Positions 48,130 to 60,256 of a DNA stretch of 64,000 bases are shown here, piece by piece. Each line of letters begins with the position of its first letter. Positions within the stretch are counted from its first letter, which is position 1. This stretch comes from Colletes latitarsis (taxonomy: Eukaryota > Arthropoda > Insecta > Hymenoptera > Colletidae). The stretch lies in assembly GCF_051014445.1 (NCBI RefSeq), contig NC_135143.1:5518001-5582000 (forward strand), written 5' to 3'. The position numbers and the translations under genes were made by a program. The notes under the pieces are model-generated. The model saw only the letters and a list, made by a program, of their open reading frames with translations, was not told the origin of the DNA and did not search any database.

Positions 48130-49690
48130 TGTTATCTACTCTTTAATTTCATTTACCTATTAGGTAAAGATGTAAAAATAAACAAATATTATATAGCTTC
48201 TCGTTTGATTTCATTGTATTTGATACTTTACACGCGTTTTTTTCGAAGCATAATTTTTTCACTTGGCAAAGGGTTAAATATACATTTATTGCTAATAAGG
48301 TAACAGTAAAAAACCATTACTTAAAACTATACAAAATTTGTATACAAAATTTGAATGTATGTCTAAAATGTAATTGAATAAACTACGAAAAAGAATCGCA
48401 ACGTTGAACGTAGCATTCGCTTCGGAAACATTTATGAAAATTGCTAAATTTCGCAACTTCCACAGAGGAATGACCCTTCAAGGTTCTCTATACTCGCAAG
48501 GTGTCCGGTGAACACGGCCGTGACTCATACGCGAGTCAACTCGACACGCCTCAGATTAAAACGCAACCCTCGGTAATGTTAATTCGAGTCTGGGTTCACC
48601 CTCCCGCCGTACGGTGTGCGTATGTGTGCTCCATTTTGCGACAAATCGCACACCGGTGACGAGAAAAAAAAAAGAAAAAAGGAAAAAGAAATCCAGACGA
48701 ACGCCGAGTTTCTCCCACGGGACACCGGGGCTGCGCGAAAAGGGGTGAATTTTTTCATTTTGCGGTAAGAGCTCGTCGTGGAATGAAACGCGCGGCGTGT
48801 TGAATATTCCGGGTGACGACGGAGAAAGTAAGTTGGCGACGTTTTAAGAAAATACGGTTTCAAAAGCGCGAAAGGGACCTCAAACCGCATTCAAGGTACA
48901 CAAGCATATTTTCAGAAGACGATGATGCGAACACTCGGCCAGTTTAGTTTCTCTAGGTATTAAGGCGTACACTTTGCCCCCTGGTTACTTTTAAAACGTC
49001 TCTATGAAATGTAGTTGCCGAGTTACGCGATTAATTCATTCTAGAGATTTCCGCGTAGATTGAATCGTATGAACACGAATGTTAGGCTACATCTAACAGT
49101 ACATGACAATTAAAAGCTGTTACTCTTTGGCATAACTTTAGATATAATATTTATCATTTCTGTTTCACATTGCACTCGTTTATTTATACACAGTTTCAGA
49201 TGTGTATGAGGGGCTTAAGAAATAAGTGGTTAAATTTTGATGCAGTCTACACCAGACCTGAGCACTTCTAAGATAACATTATTTGAAATATTATTTCAAA
49301 GTACGTGTTATTTTAATTTATAATTATTTTCTTGCTGTGGTCACTTTGAAAGAGAACATTTATGCTTTTAAGTAACCATCTTTAGCATCTCTGACCTTAA
49401 TACGATAAACAATCGTTGGGGATTGTTGTCAAGTATAATACAGACGGAATTACGACAATTTGAAAAATTAGTAGACATATAATTCAGTCAGTTTTTATTA
49501 TACTCACTTGAAAAAAATTATGAACATACGTAATACATAAGTAAATACGTATGCAAAGTGTCTTAAAGACCAAAATCTAAAACTCAAGACTAAAATGCCC
49601 CCTCAAAGAGTGAAATATTTGATTTAATTTAAACGATCCAAGCCAAGACTCAACTAGGCTTGTATTTTGGAGTATTTGGACGCCTGAAAT
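48130..49690. other. GC-rich patch 48390-48900, then AT-rich
   Basis: The minus frame 48579-48890 is arginine- and serine-rich with a phenylalanine run, typical of antisense GC/purine-rich DNA. No gene is recognised. 48900-49690 is AT-rich and empty. Confidence 0.45.
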
Positions 49691-50330
49691 GCGCGTGCAA
49701 TCTTTTTGTTTCAGAGTGTACGTTGTACGTACGAGCTAATCAATCCTTCCCCCTTTAGTTATCACTTTAGCGAGGGCAAAACGATTGGCACTCGACGGGA
49801 AACGAAAACACTCGATTCGACAGGAGGTCAAAACGCGATTATTCGCGGACGGAAGCGTCTCTCGACTCGTTTCGACCTCGGAGGCATTCGAGAGCGTTCC
49901 GCTGCTTCAACTCCCCCGCGGGTTGGCTCCATTGTCTTTCCGGTTTGTTTTCGGGCTCCCTCCTCTCGCGAACGCGCTAGCGATCTTAAGATCGCCCGAA
50001 TTCGACCAGGCACAATGCACCTGCACGCGCAACCAGCTCCGAAAGCATCTCGAGGGCCAATGTAGCAGGTGACCGCGAGCACGTACATAACTTATCCCCC
50101 TTAAAGTGGTTTGCGGCAGCGTAGCTCCGAGAATAAAGGATACCGCTCGCAGTCGTTGCGGCCGAGTGCGCGTAAATCAAAATTACTTGCACGGTTAATT
50201 AGATTTTCGGAGGCCCTAAAGCCGAAGCGAGGGAAACGTTTTGACATTCAAAGGCCGCGGGTTAGGCTTCAAAAATTCCTCGTAAACGTCACGTACGGGG
50301 CTTCGCGTACCGTTCATTTTGACTGAATTC
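49691..50330. other. GC-rich island, no gene recognised
   Basis: Strongly CpG-rich. Four overlapping frames on both strands (49706-50088) show that the open frames come from composition. Confidence 0.45.
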
Positions 50331-50530
50331 TAGTTCTTATTTTATTTTTATTTATTTTGTGGCGACTTGAATTATGGAAGAAGCGAATAACAAGTTCAAT
50401 GACTTCGTAGATTGTATTATTTGTAATTGTTGGGAATTCCAACATTTATTAATGGACCTCATTTATGGTTTTAATAAGTCATCTGATGGTCAATAATGAG
50501 GTTAACCAAGGAAATACCAAGAGGTAGGAC

Positions 50531-51178
50531 CAATGAAATATACTCACTATTGTAGAAGTTATGGTTGTTTGAAAATTGGACCATTTTTATGGGGGGTTTC
50601 TCATTTTACATCTCAATTTTCTCAAATATTCTTTACCAAAATACGCGTTGTTTGCATTTTCAAACATTAAAATCCCCCAATCTGTTTAGGAGTTATGATT
50701 TTTTATACATTCGCGTGAAATTTCGGGGAAACATTTCTGGTCACACAGTATATTTTCGGTAAAGAATTTTTTTCTCAAAAATGCGTAGGATTTCAAGGAT
50801 ATGTGTATTCACCAAAAATGATTGCAATTGACCCCTGCAACCAAATAATTTAAAATAATTTTTCCAGAACGATCTGAAATTTTTTAATTTTATCGAAAAA
50901 TTTGTCTACCTACTCGAATTTTTTTCTCGGAAATACGTAGGATTTCGGGGTTATGTATATTCACCAAAAATGATTGCAATTAACCCCTGCAACCAAAAAT
51001 AATTTTTTCAGAATGATTTGAAATTTTTTAATTTTTTCTAAGTTTGTTGACTTGTTTTTCATTTTTAATAAATTTGTTTAATGCTCTACGGAAATGTTGT
51101 TTAATACTTTTTCGTAGGTATTCATGAACTCTATTTCATAAATAAATTTCAACGAAATACATTCACTAATGTAGGAAG
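50531..51178 (-). repeat. Large repeat, copy G: one unit without termini
   Basis: It starts at 'aatgaaatatactcactat' and ends at the same point of the next unit ('aacgaaatacattcactaat'), so it is about one internal repeat unit, circularly permuted relative to the element ends. No CAGGGTG terminus is present on either side. It is moderately diverged. Confidence 0.8.
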
Positions 51179-51660
51179 CTACTAGAATCAACTACTTCTT
51201 CCTCGAATCACCGAAGCTGTACGAAGTGCCAGAACTCATATACATGGTGGCTATTCAAATTCATTTCCCTCAACATCTCAATTTGAGACTTAATTTTTCT
51301 AGTTCCATAGTGGAAAATCCTGTCACTCACATATGAGTCATATGGCAGTCAGTGTTAATAATAATATTTAATTCTTTTGTATTTATGCACATTTAATTTA
51401 GTTATATCTCTGAAACAATTATTTTAAATAAATTTATCTATACTTAGATTAACTCTTAGAATGGTTTATTTAACTGTATAAATTGTATAATAGTCAATGT
51501 CAATAAGTTTTGCAGGCAACTTCTTATCCCACTATTCTGTGCATAGTAATAGTGTAAGGTTATTAAAAGTTACTTAATTTTGCTAGATTATTGCTGTTTG
51601 GTATATTAATTATCCGTAAATAAAACATATTATTATTATTATTACCTGTCATTTCATTAA
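51179..51660. other. AT-rich; inverted relative of 35490-35560
   Basis: 'ttctagttccatagtggaaa' near 51296 and flanking bases match the 35.5-kb segment in inverted orientation. A short (ATT)n is at about 51628-51643. Confidence 0.45.
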
Positions 51661-52400
51661 ACTGTCAACATTGGTCTCCTCACGTTCGTCTTTTACTTTT
51701 TCAATCTCCCGTACATTGCAAACGCTTTCTTCCTTTTGTGCGAAGCTTTCTACACCGGAACTGACGGTCATTGTCTTCGAACACCTCACGCTGTATTTTC
51801 CAGTGAGTCACGAGCTACATTATTCAGAAACGAACGCGCAATTGTCCGTGGAGTATTTAGAGGATCGGTGGTATTATTTTCTCATGCTCGTGCATCGGAT
51901 ACGTCCCATAGAAGAATCGACCCTCCCACGAATGACTCGACCCTCCGGCGAAGGTCATTACTAGCAGGTAGAATGACGGGTACCTCGTCGAATTATCATG
52001 ATCGTCGTAGAACCTTGCCTCGAGATCGCTAATCGATTCGCGTAACGGTCTAATCTGAACCGCAATGACTCATGCGGCCCAATAATTACAGGCCCAAAAG
52101 GGGTCGTTAGTTTGCGGAAAATTGCACGGATAAAAGAGCGGCGGAGCATTCCGTAGAAATTGCTCCGGGATTCACATGACTTTGGGTACCCTTTCGAACG
52201 AATGCAATTGTTCTCCTGCATCAACTGTCGAAACTATTTCCAAGATTTGCACGATGAGTCACCCCGTCTGACCGACACAAATTACTCATCCACAGGTCTG
52301 TCGGGTGAAAAGATGGCCACGTTTTCACGGATCCTAACCTCAAATTACGAGGACAGTGCAAGACCTTTGGTTACACTCATTTTATCGAAACCCTAAACAC
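51661..52400. other. GC-rich island, no gene recognised
   Basis: Overlapping frames at 51671-52032 (+), 51961-52224 (-) and 52160-52396 (+). None shows a domain. Confidence 0.4.
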
Positions 52401-53200
52401 TGGCGGATTTCGTCATATTGGTTTCAGAAAATGTAATTTGTTTTCTCTTAATGTTCCTTTCTTTTGCTTAACTGAAATCATGTTTGAACAAGATACTTTT
52501 ATTTGACAAATTGTTACTGACGACGACGAGTGTCACTTCGTTTATTTATTTTATTATTTAATGACTTTTTTTAAAATGTGGATTAATTTCGTATCAATTA
52601 CGTGCTTCCTTACATTACTTTTTCTATTATTGTCGTTTCCTTGAGAAAGTTGAGTAATCGTATTTTCCCATAAGCCAGGTTATTTTTTAACGAGTTTTCT
52701 ATTCGATAGAATTCGAAATATTGCATGTTCCACATATTGGGATTGAAACATTAATTTGTTAATAAATACGAATGATTAGGCCTACACTAATTTTTGTAAT
52801 TGCGATTTGATCTCTCTTGTAGGTTACACTCAGCCAGGTATGTTTCATAAAATAAGTTACATCAAAGATTTACCAATACCTGAAACTATCACTAAAACAA
52901 ATCATTTATAAAAATTAACTATATTACAAATTAACGAGTATAATACAGGGTGAATTTCTATGCATTCAAAGAGTATCGAATATACAGCATTGAAAATATA
53001 CTTATAACTAAAAATAAGTATGTCAGAGAAACAACTTCATCAACCATTGCTTTTGGCCTACTTCTATCAGGTCCTCTCGGGCGACCAAGCCTTCCTCTTG
53101 TGACTCTTTCCATTTTGTTTGAAACTTTTAACTAAATAAACGATCAACTAATAACTAGAACAAACATTTTACTAACAAGTAAGAATATTCAACGAAAACG
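52401..53200. other. AT-rich, isolated TACAGGGTG end at ~52946
   Basis: A 'tacagggtgaatttc' word is present without a partner end. Nothing else was recognised. Confidence 0.4.
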
Positions 53201-55800
53201 GATGAGTCCTTTGCAGGAATTCTTTTAACTTTTCTCACGCACGTCCTTTCCGTCCGGAAACCCCTTTTGCTCTCCTCTTTTCTTTTCGTACATTTTTTTT
53301 TTTAACGTTCCGATATCCAGACAACCAATGACCTTTAAAGGTCACATCCGAACGACATTCTTCGCATCGATTAAATTTAGGTATCGATTAGGGCCAACGT
53401 AATTTTATTTATTCAACGCGAAGTAACATGAATTTTGATGATAAAAACTTTCTAATGGATTACAACAAGTATAGGTCTAATTTAAAAATAATAATGCACG
53501 TTAAAATATTATTGCAACACCCGTCGCCCATGTAACGACGCCTCTCGATGGCGCAAAACGCCCGAGGACCATCACTTTTCCGCGAAAATATCTGGCCAAG
53601 ACAGTGATCATCCTCGTCAAGCTTTTAAAGTCTGCTTATAGCAGCGGAGGATTAATGGAAATGCGCGTCTGGGGCTGGGGAGACGATAGATGTATGAGAA
53701 AGACCCGAGGGCTCGGCCGGGATTGATAAAGGCAGCTTTTAACCCTTAACTGGTATTCCGGCTTGCTCGTAACGATGATATATGACGTGGCAAGATCACG
53801 CCTGACCTTGATGGCCGCCGGAACGAGGATAAATGGTACGATAGCCTTCGTTGCATCGGCATTCCCTTGCATTAAATATCAATCGTCCCTTAACGTTCGT
53901 TCTTGTCGACAAGCGACATTGTTAACCGTTTGTCAGATCGGTATCACGGATGGAAGACAGACCCCATCAGTTCGATGGTAAAACGCACACGCAGCGCTTG
54001 GCCATCGCGACCAAGTAATTGCCGATAGAGTACGAACAGGTAGATACGCGAATGCGTATTCAACAGGTGCCACGGTAAGAACGAACGATAATTCTTTTCT
54101 TCTTTCCCTTCTTTTCTCCCGACGCGACGTCTCCCACCCGTGCCCTCGACTCCTCGTCGTCTCTTGCTTGATCCCTTTTTTTTTACTTTCGAGAGAATAA
54201 GACACGTCGCGAAAGAAGAATTTACGAGACTTCGCTTGACAAATATTTGCACGATCGGAGATTGATTGCCACGAACGTGACAATTATTACACTGTTACGG
54301 GGTACATACGTGCTGGAGGCGTTCGAGAAGGACGGAGTCCTGAAAGAAAGATACGCTCGTGCGCCGAGAATATCGGATAGTTCGTTGCACGACTCGGGAA
54401 CGTGGAAGCGGCGTTGCCTGCGGTCGACGAAAGGAAATTGAAGAATAAACAATTCATGATATTGCACTGGGTGTTCCTTAATGCGTGGGACGTATCGAAA
54501 GGCTGGGCTCGGGTCGCAAAAATAACGGGGAACGTTAACGCAATTGTACGTTTATTAGAATTTTCTTTCCAAGTTACGGTTACACGCGCTGGCAATTTCT
54601 TTTACGAGATAACAAGTAAACAATCTCTTTGGAAACTATCGTAGAGATACCTTTGCACGGGATGTGCAAGAGGCTCTATTTTTGAACTTGGAAAGCGATT
54701 GTCTGAAACAATCTTATATTTGACGTGAACGCTACGAGTTTGAGGTTGAATATCTTTAGTAGCTGTTTATAACCAATGAATCTCTTACTATTTACAGAGG
54801 ATATTTAGGTCTCTTAAATATTAAACTGATTTTAATTAAATTCTAACAAATGTGGAAACGGTGTTTGTAACATCCGCTTTCTCTTCTTTTCATTTTACAG
54901 AGTTGATCAGTTTACTTTTCGCGTCTTGCATTGAACTGATTTGACCTGGCAGCGAATGCGTTGATCGAGGTTCCACGGTATTTAATAATATTTTATATCG
55001 GTATGTTCGATCGAAAACTTTTTGCTAATCGTAGTTGGGTGATGTTTGTCGATCGTAACTCGCTCAACGCTTCAGGAAACCTCGCGTTTGAGACCGAACG
55101 CCATATCGCGAGATTAAAGCGACACACTGGATCCAGACGTTTGCCGACGACAGTCGCGAGATCTCATTCGCGAACGAACGGTGCCCAACGACGAAACGGA
55201 ACGATTGTCAACTTGCGAAGAAGGCCACACAAGCAGCTTCGGTTTCTGCTATCAGTGTTCTCGCAACGGGATTGTTTGCGTGCGTACGTTACTTGTCAAT
55301 AAGTCTCGTTTGAACAGCTACGTGCATTCGTGGGGCTTGTCGTCGAATTAACGTCGATTAGTATGCCCATTAGGCAGACGTTGAACCGTCACGATCACGA
55401 GGCTGAGATGCAGTTGCGAGATCGGGCTACGATTTCTATCGAGTGTTCGCCTATAATATGTTGTCGCTACTCCGTAGGAGGCCGACCCTTTCGGATAACG
55501 AGGGATTTAGGTACGGGGAACTCAAATATTTAATTGTATCCTGTTTCTTATTGTCCATGGGGATTACTCTCTGTGTGCTCTGAAGGGATGCAACTCGACG
55601 AGATCCTGAGCATTAGGGGACGAGAAAGAAGGCAAACACGACCACGACACTTTCAAAACAAGAGGAATCGCTCTCAGACTCTCAATTACTTCACTCGCGA
55701 TCTCTTCAAACAGAACTTGATAAGAGACGTCGATTCGGCTAACCGCCGTTAACACGTTTCGAAAGAGGATTTGTATGCTTTTCGCGGTGCATTTCAGGTA
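53201..55800. other. Extended GC-rich region, no gene recognised
   Basis: This is the broadest GC-rich block of the window. The frames 54961-55302, 55330-55533 and 55534-55752 (+) follow one another but have separate starts and stops and no recognisable domains. Minus frames overlap at 53933-54283 and 54287-54595. Exons may hide here, but I cannot define any. Confidence 0.4.
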
Positions 55801-57134
55801 TTCCTATGGCAGACAAAACAGATTAGAGGCGGGACTCTTGATAGAAATACGAAGAAATGTTTTATTATTGAACTTTATTTATTAACAATATAATAACAGT
55901 GGATTTTAACGTAAGCAGTAATATGTAAACTTTAATTGACACGAAATTTCTTTATGGTACAAACTGAATAAACTGGAAAATGAATGACCAAAATAGTTAA
56001 TGAGAAACAAAAGCGCAATATCGCAGATCGATAATTTCGACGACGACGACAAAGCATTCATTCATTCAGATTCGTTGTCCTCCAACATTTATCCAGTGTC
56101 GTTATTTTTAGAAAGCCATTTTTAAAGGTACTGTTAGAGGTAAAGGTCTTACTTAAGTCTTTAATATCTTAATTTATCTGCTTATAATATATGCAGATAG
56201 GAAATGAAAAAAGATAGTACAGTTACGGATACAGAAAGACATTCAGAAAGGCACCCTCAGGCAAGATGTCATGTACGGCCCTAAGTGGCGTAGCAGCAGT
56301 CGGTGCCGACTTTCAAGAGTTTAGTTTACGACCTCGCTATATCGTGGCCCAGACTATACATTTGTTCACATTTTCGCTACACGAGTTTCTACGTCCAATA
56401 ATTTCGTGAAATTAGGTGTCAAATATGGCAGTAAAAAGTTCAGGAAAGATTCTTAGGAAAAATCTTTCAAACAGCTTGAAAAAATAAACTCAATACCAAG
56501 GAGTATAGAGAGGTGTCGCCACAAGAGAAAAATGGCATCCGACAAGTGTGGCCTCAAATCGAATCGAAAATTATACGTAAATTAATAGAGTCGATGTCTG
56601 AAAGGATGTTTCAGGTGATACAAAATAAAGGAGGATCTACTAAATATTAAATTCTGTTTGTTATTGTGTATTAGTGTTATTCTTTTATTGCCTTTTCAAA
56701 TATTTCTTCATTATTTTTAAAAAATATATAAAGTAAACCTATATTTATTTCATACAGAAATATCAGTTATTTATAACACAAAGTTTGTTATTAATATTAA
56801 TAGGAGTTTACAAGTTAAACTAAACTATATTATATTACTTATCTCAAAAATGTATAATTATAATAAATAAAATAAAAAATTTTGAATAAAATGCACCTTT
56901 ATAGTATATCAATCATATTGTTAAATTTAGTAATAAGAAAAATAATATAGTTTATAATTATACTCTAAATGGTATCGTACTGACCTCGCTTAATCATGTT
57001 AAAGATTTTGATATAACTTTCTCTTCTAACTTATCTTTCAAAGTTCATTATGAAAAAATTATTTCGCATAGTCTTTGCTCTCTGGGACTTATTTATAGAG
57101 TTTACAGATACTTTAGTAAAACTAATATACTAAA
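55801..57134. other. AT-rich; small mixed patch 56230-56560
   Basis: No open frame or RNA gene is recognised. The DNA from about 56970 may be the decayed 3' part of the Tc1-like element next to it. Confidence 0.45.
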
Positions 57135-57275
57135 AATCCTATTAGGATTTTAGGACGATCTCTACGTGTTTTATTTTCATATTTACCAGTTATTTTGAAT
57201 TTTTTTATTATGTACTGAATAGTAGAATGTTTTCTGTCCACAATGTTAGCAATTTCACGTAGAGATTTTTTTCAT
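57135..57275 (-). pseudogene. Tc1-like transposase N-terminal relic
   Basis: The minus-strand frame contains SLREIANIVDRKHSTIQYII followed by KKFKITGKYENKTRRDRPKI. This matches the pattern of the Tc1-family paired-type helix-turn-helix (REIA...STVQ...K...G...N..R.GRP). Before and after it the frame is broken by stops and shifts, and no DDE catalytic block can be read downstream. It is an old relic. Its terminal repeat appears at 57566-57596. Confidence 0.75.
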
Positions 57276-57565
57276 TGTCGCTAAATGATTGTTAGGTATC
57301 TTTCAACTGAATCACGACGTCATGACAACGTAAACAAAACATTATCGGGGAAGCCCAGGTATCAAAAATTTACTAGATTTAGTAGATTTACTACCTTCGT
57401 ATTTTAGTGTACGAATAATTTTGTGACATATAGACTTCGTTTTTTCCTCATTGTATAAACTATTCTTAAAACAAACAATAAATTTTTATGTAGTTTAATT
57501 AATAATATCATACATAATAATAAATGAATATAATATTATACGAAGTTGTTAATTACTATTTTAGG

Positions 57566-57596
57566 GGGTGAACGAAGACTTTTGTGACTGACTGTA
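57566..57596 (-). mobile_element. Tc1-like terminal inverted repeat
   Basis: Read on the minus strand this begins TACAGTCAGTCACAAAAG, a Tc1-type end, with TA at its tip (57595-57596). It lies upstream of the HTH relic at the spacing expected for a 5' end. The opposite end was not found. Confidence 0.65.
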
Positions 57597-57597
57597 T

Positions 57598-58098
57598 TAC
57601 GAGGGTCGTTCAATATGTCCTTAGAAAAAGATAGAAAAATAAATTATTTTAGGTAGATTTTTTTTTATTTTTCAACATAATCTCCTTTTAGCTCTATACA
57701 CTATTTCAATCGTTTCTCCAACTTTTTTAAGCCATCTAAAAAGTAAGATTTCGGAAGGTCCTCAAAATAAGCATCTGTTTGGGCGGTGACCTCCTCGTTT
57801 GACGTAAAAAGAGTCACTGGGGGCCTAATCCGGTGAATGCGATGGATGTTGTAATAATTCGAACTTTAATTCCATGATTTTGACTATCGAAACTGCACAG
57901 GTGTGCATACGTACGTTGTCTTGATACAAGAGGAAGTTCTTTGCTTCAATCGACAATAAAAATGAAACCATGTGGTGGATATAACTGAAACTTTGATAGC
58001 TGTCTAGAGAGTCATGATGCTTACCAAAAACAAACCATTTTTGATGCAACGAGCGCCAGGTCTTGGATTTTCTAAGGACTTATCGAATGGCCCTCGTA
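57598..58098 (-). mobile_element. Internally deleted mariner (~500 bp)
   Basis: TA at 57598-57599 and 58097-58098 flanks inverted termini: CGAGGGTCGTTCAATATGTC at the left and an inverted near-copy at the right, about 30 bp matching. The interior holds only the C-terminal half of a transposase on the minus strand. It starts one base after the Tc1-like tip, so two TA-targeting elements abut. Confidence 0.92.
57665..58049 (-). pseudogene. Mariner transposase C-terminal remnant
   Basis: The frame 57825-58049 contains LYQDNVRMHT (second catalytic aspartate region) and ends HPSHSPD-stop, exactly before the APSD that carries the third aspartate. Past this stop APSD can still be read. A frameshift then leads to NEEVTAQTDAYFEDL and a C-terminus CIELKGDYVEK interrupted by another stop. 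The DNA-binding domain and first aspartate are deleted. Family assignment is secure; the product is inactive. Confidence 0.88.
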
Positions 58099-58275
58099 TA
58101 TCTTTGTACTAAAGGGTTTATTCCCGTTAATGAATGAATAGTAATAATAATAATAAAACCACAGTACATTTGACGTTAATAAGATGAACATATAATTATT
58201 TCGGTCATTGTAGTATTGTCGCGGACTGTAGGTGATCCCAAAAGCATCATTGGGTGTCGAGGTCGGTCACGTACG

Positions 58276-59531
58276 TACGAGGATCGTCTGAAAAATTTTG
58301 AGCCATGACATGAAGATAGCGTTTCTCGTCGAACCCATTCTGGTAGTACAATGGTATATGTTTTGACAAATGCCTGCGAAAATTTCAGCAAGTTTGGACG
58401 ATCATATGTTGTTTGGCAGTTGTTTGTGTCAGTCAATGTCAGTATTTTTGCAAAGATGGAAAAAATCGAGTATCGTTCTGTGATAAAATATTTGCATTTG
58501 AAAGGCAATACGCCTGCGCAAATTAAAACCGAGATCGACGCTGTTTACGGGGACTCTGCCCCATCATATGCCACCGTAAAAAGATGGGCAGTTGAATTTG
58601 AACGTGGTCGTACCAGCTTGGCTGATGATGAGCGTTTGGAGCAACCAAAACCTGCGACCACCACCGATAACATCGAAAATGTTCGCAAAATTGTACTGGA
58701 TGACTATCGAATCAAGGTTAGCGAGATAGCAGAGGCTGTAAGTATATCAAAAGAACGCGTTTATCATATATTGGCTAAAGAGTTGGACATGTGTAAGCTA
58801 TCCGCGAGTTGGGTGCCACGTTTGCTCACTTTTCATCAAAATTGCAATCGAATGAACATTTGCAAGGCTCTGTTGGAGCGGTTTAAGCGAAACGAATCAG
58901 ATTTTTTTAGCCGATTCATAACTGTAGATGAAACTTGGATCCACCACTACACTCCTAGGACGAGAAAATAGTCAAAAAAGTGGACTGCAAAGGGTAAACG
59001 TGCTCCGAAAAAGGCGAAGACGGTTCCATCGGTTTTTTGGGATACACGAGGAATTGTATTCATCGACTATTTTGAAAAAGGTAAAAGAGTAACGGGAGCG
59101 TATCGTACATGATTACTTGATAAGCTGAAGGCAGAAATTGCAAACACAAAACGGCCGCATTTGAAGAAGAAGAAAGTGTTGTTCCATCAAGACAACGCAC
59201 AAGCTCACACTTCGGCGGTAGTCATGGCCAAAATTCACGAATTACGTTTCGAATTGGTTGACTACCCACCGTATTCGCCAGATCAGGCTCCCAGCGACTT
59301 TTTCCTCTTTCCTAAGTTTAAAATATCGCTTGGAGGACGGAGATTTCCATCGAACGAGTAGGTCATCTCACACGAAAACGCCTATTTTGCAGGACAAGAC
59401 GCCAACTACTATTTGGAAGGGCTGAAAAGGTTACAGCATCGCTGGGAAAAGTGTATCGATTTAAAAGGAGACTATGTTGAAAAATAAAGTTATATTTGAC
59501 AAAACTCAAAACTTTTCAGACGACCCTCGTA
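58276..59531 (+). mobile_element. Full-length mariner (~1.26 kb), inactivated
   Basis: The inverted termini CGAGGATCGTCTGAAAA (left) and its near-complement TTTTCAGACGACCCTCG (right) match over about 28 bp. They sit in TACGTA palindromes on both sides (58272-58277 and 59530-59535), so the exact TA of the target duplication could be either one. Length and single-frame organisation are those of a complete mariner. It is a third mariner family, different in terminal sequence from those at 13055 and 57598. Confidence 0.93.
58456..59487 (+). pseudogene. Mariner transposase, three in-frame stops
   Basis: I start at the ATG at 58456 (MEKIEYRSVIKYLHLKGNTP). The 35 codons open upstream of it belong to the leader. 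From there one frame of 343 codons reaches the TAA at 59485-59487 without any frameshift. It is interrupted by TAG at 58969, TGA at 59110 and TAG at 59359. The order is: paired helix-turn-helix region (residues ~1-115, with SYATVKRWAVEFERG and VSEIAEAVSISKERV), linker WVPRLLT, then the catalytic core. D158 lies in ITVDETWIHHY, D246 in FHQDNAQAHT and D281 in SPDQAPSDFF: the D,D34D spacing of mariner. The length equals the family norm. Cut-and-paste transposition at TA is the known role; this copy is dead by point mutations only, so relatively young. Confidence 0.95.
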
Positions 59532-59535
59532 CGTA

Positions 59536-60250
59536 GGTAGAGGAGCGTTCGTAATCGGGTCGCACGGATGTGCTCTAACAATGCGAACGGTCTCGAGGAA
59601 AAGACAGAAATCCGTTTAGTCACGGTAGCTGAGTGTCCTTTGGATAAAAAGCGGCGCGGCGCCGTACTGGGAAGGACAGCGCTTTATCCGTAGGCGATTT
59701 ATAGGCAGTTTGATGGATTTGAAAGTGCCGGTTTCATTCTGCGCGGGCCTCTTTACCGCGCAACATACACTGATCCACTCTCGCGTAATCGGTTTTGCGA
59801 GGCACTGCGTGGCATCTGCTTGCGAGATTAGCGCACGCGATCGGAGCACTCCGATTCCTGAAAAATTTATGAGGCGAGCCCGTGCGATGAAAAGAGAGGG
59901 ACTGCTCGATCGATAACTTTCCGTACGCGTACGCGGAATCACGGGGACCCGCGCTTTATGTCAACGATTACGACAATCCCGTTACGCGCGTTTAATTGCC
60001 CGCTTACAATGGGGAGGCTGTTGTTTCTCCGCTATGACCGCGCAACCTCCGTCATCATTGGTTGTTACGAATTTATGGCAGTGGAACAACGCGTATAGAA
60101 TACGCGGAACAATGCTGGGAATAATGTTCGTTCGACAGAGAGGCTATAGACGTCGTGTTAAATTTTGTTGATATTATTTATGTATTAAACATTTCTCGTA
60201 CATGCCTTTTCTTAAGACTTGAAAGCGCGTTCTTTTAATTTTTAGTGGAA
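59536..60250. other. GC-rich island, no gene recognised
   Basis: CpG-rich to about 60150, with frames on both strands at 59616-59942. No domain is visible. Confidence 0.4.
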
Positions 60251-60256
60251 ATTATA

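Noticed and set aside
49706..50088. Overlapping 86-119-codon frames on both strands as a gene
   Set aside because: Three overlapping frames in a CpG-rich island with arginine/proline-rich products; typical of GC-rich non-coding DNA.
58351..58455. 35-codon N-terminal extension of the mariner transposase
   Set aside because: The family's start fits the ATG at 58456; the upstream codons are the untranslated leader that happens to be open.
58176..58508. Minus-strand frame across the mariner left end
   Set aside because: It runs antisense through the terminal repeat and transposase start; no independent support.
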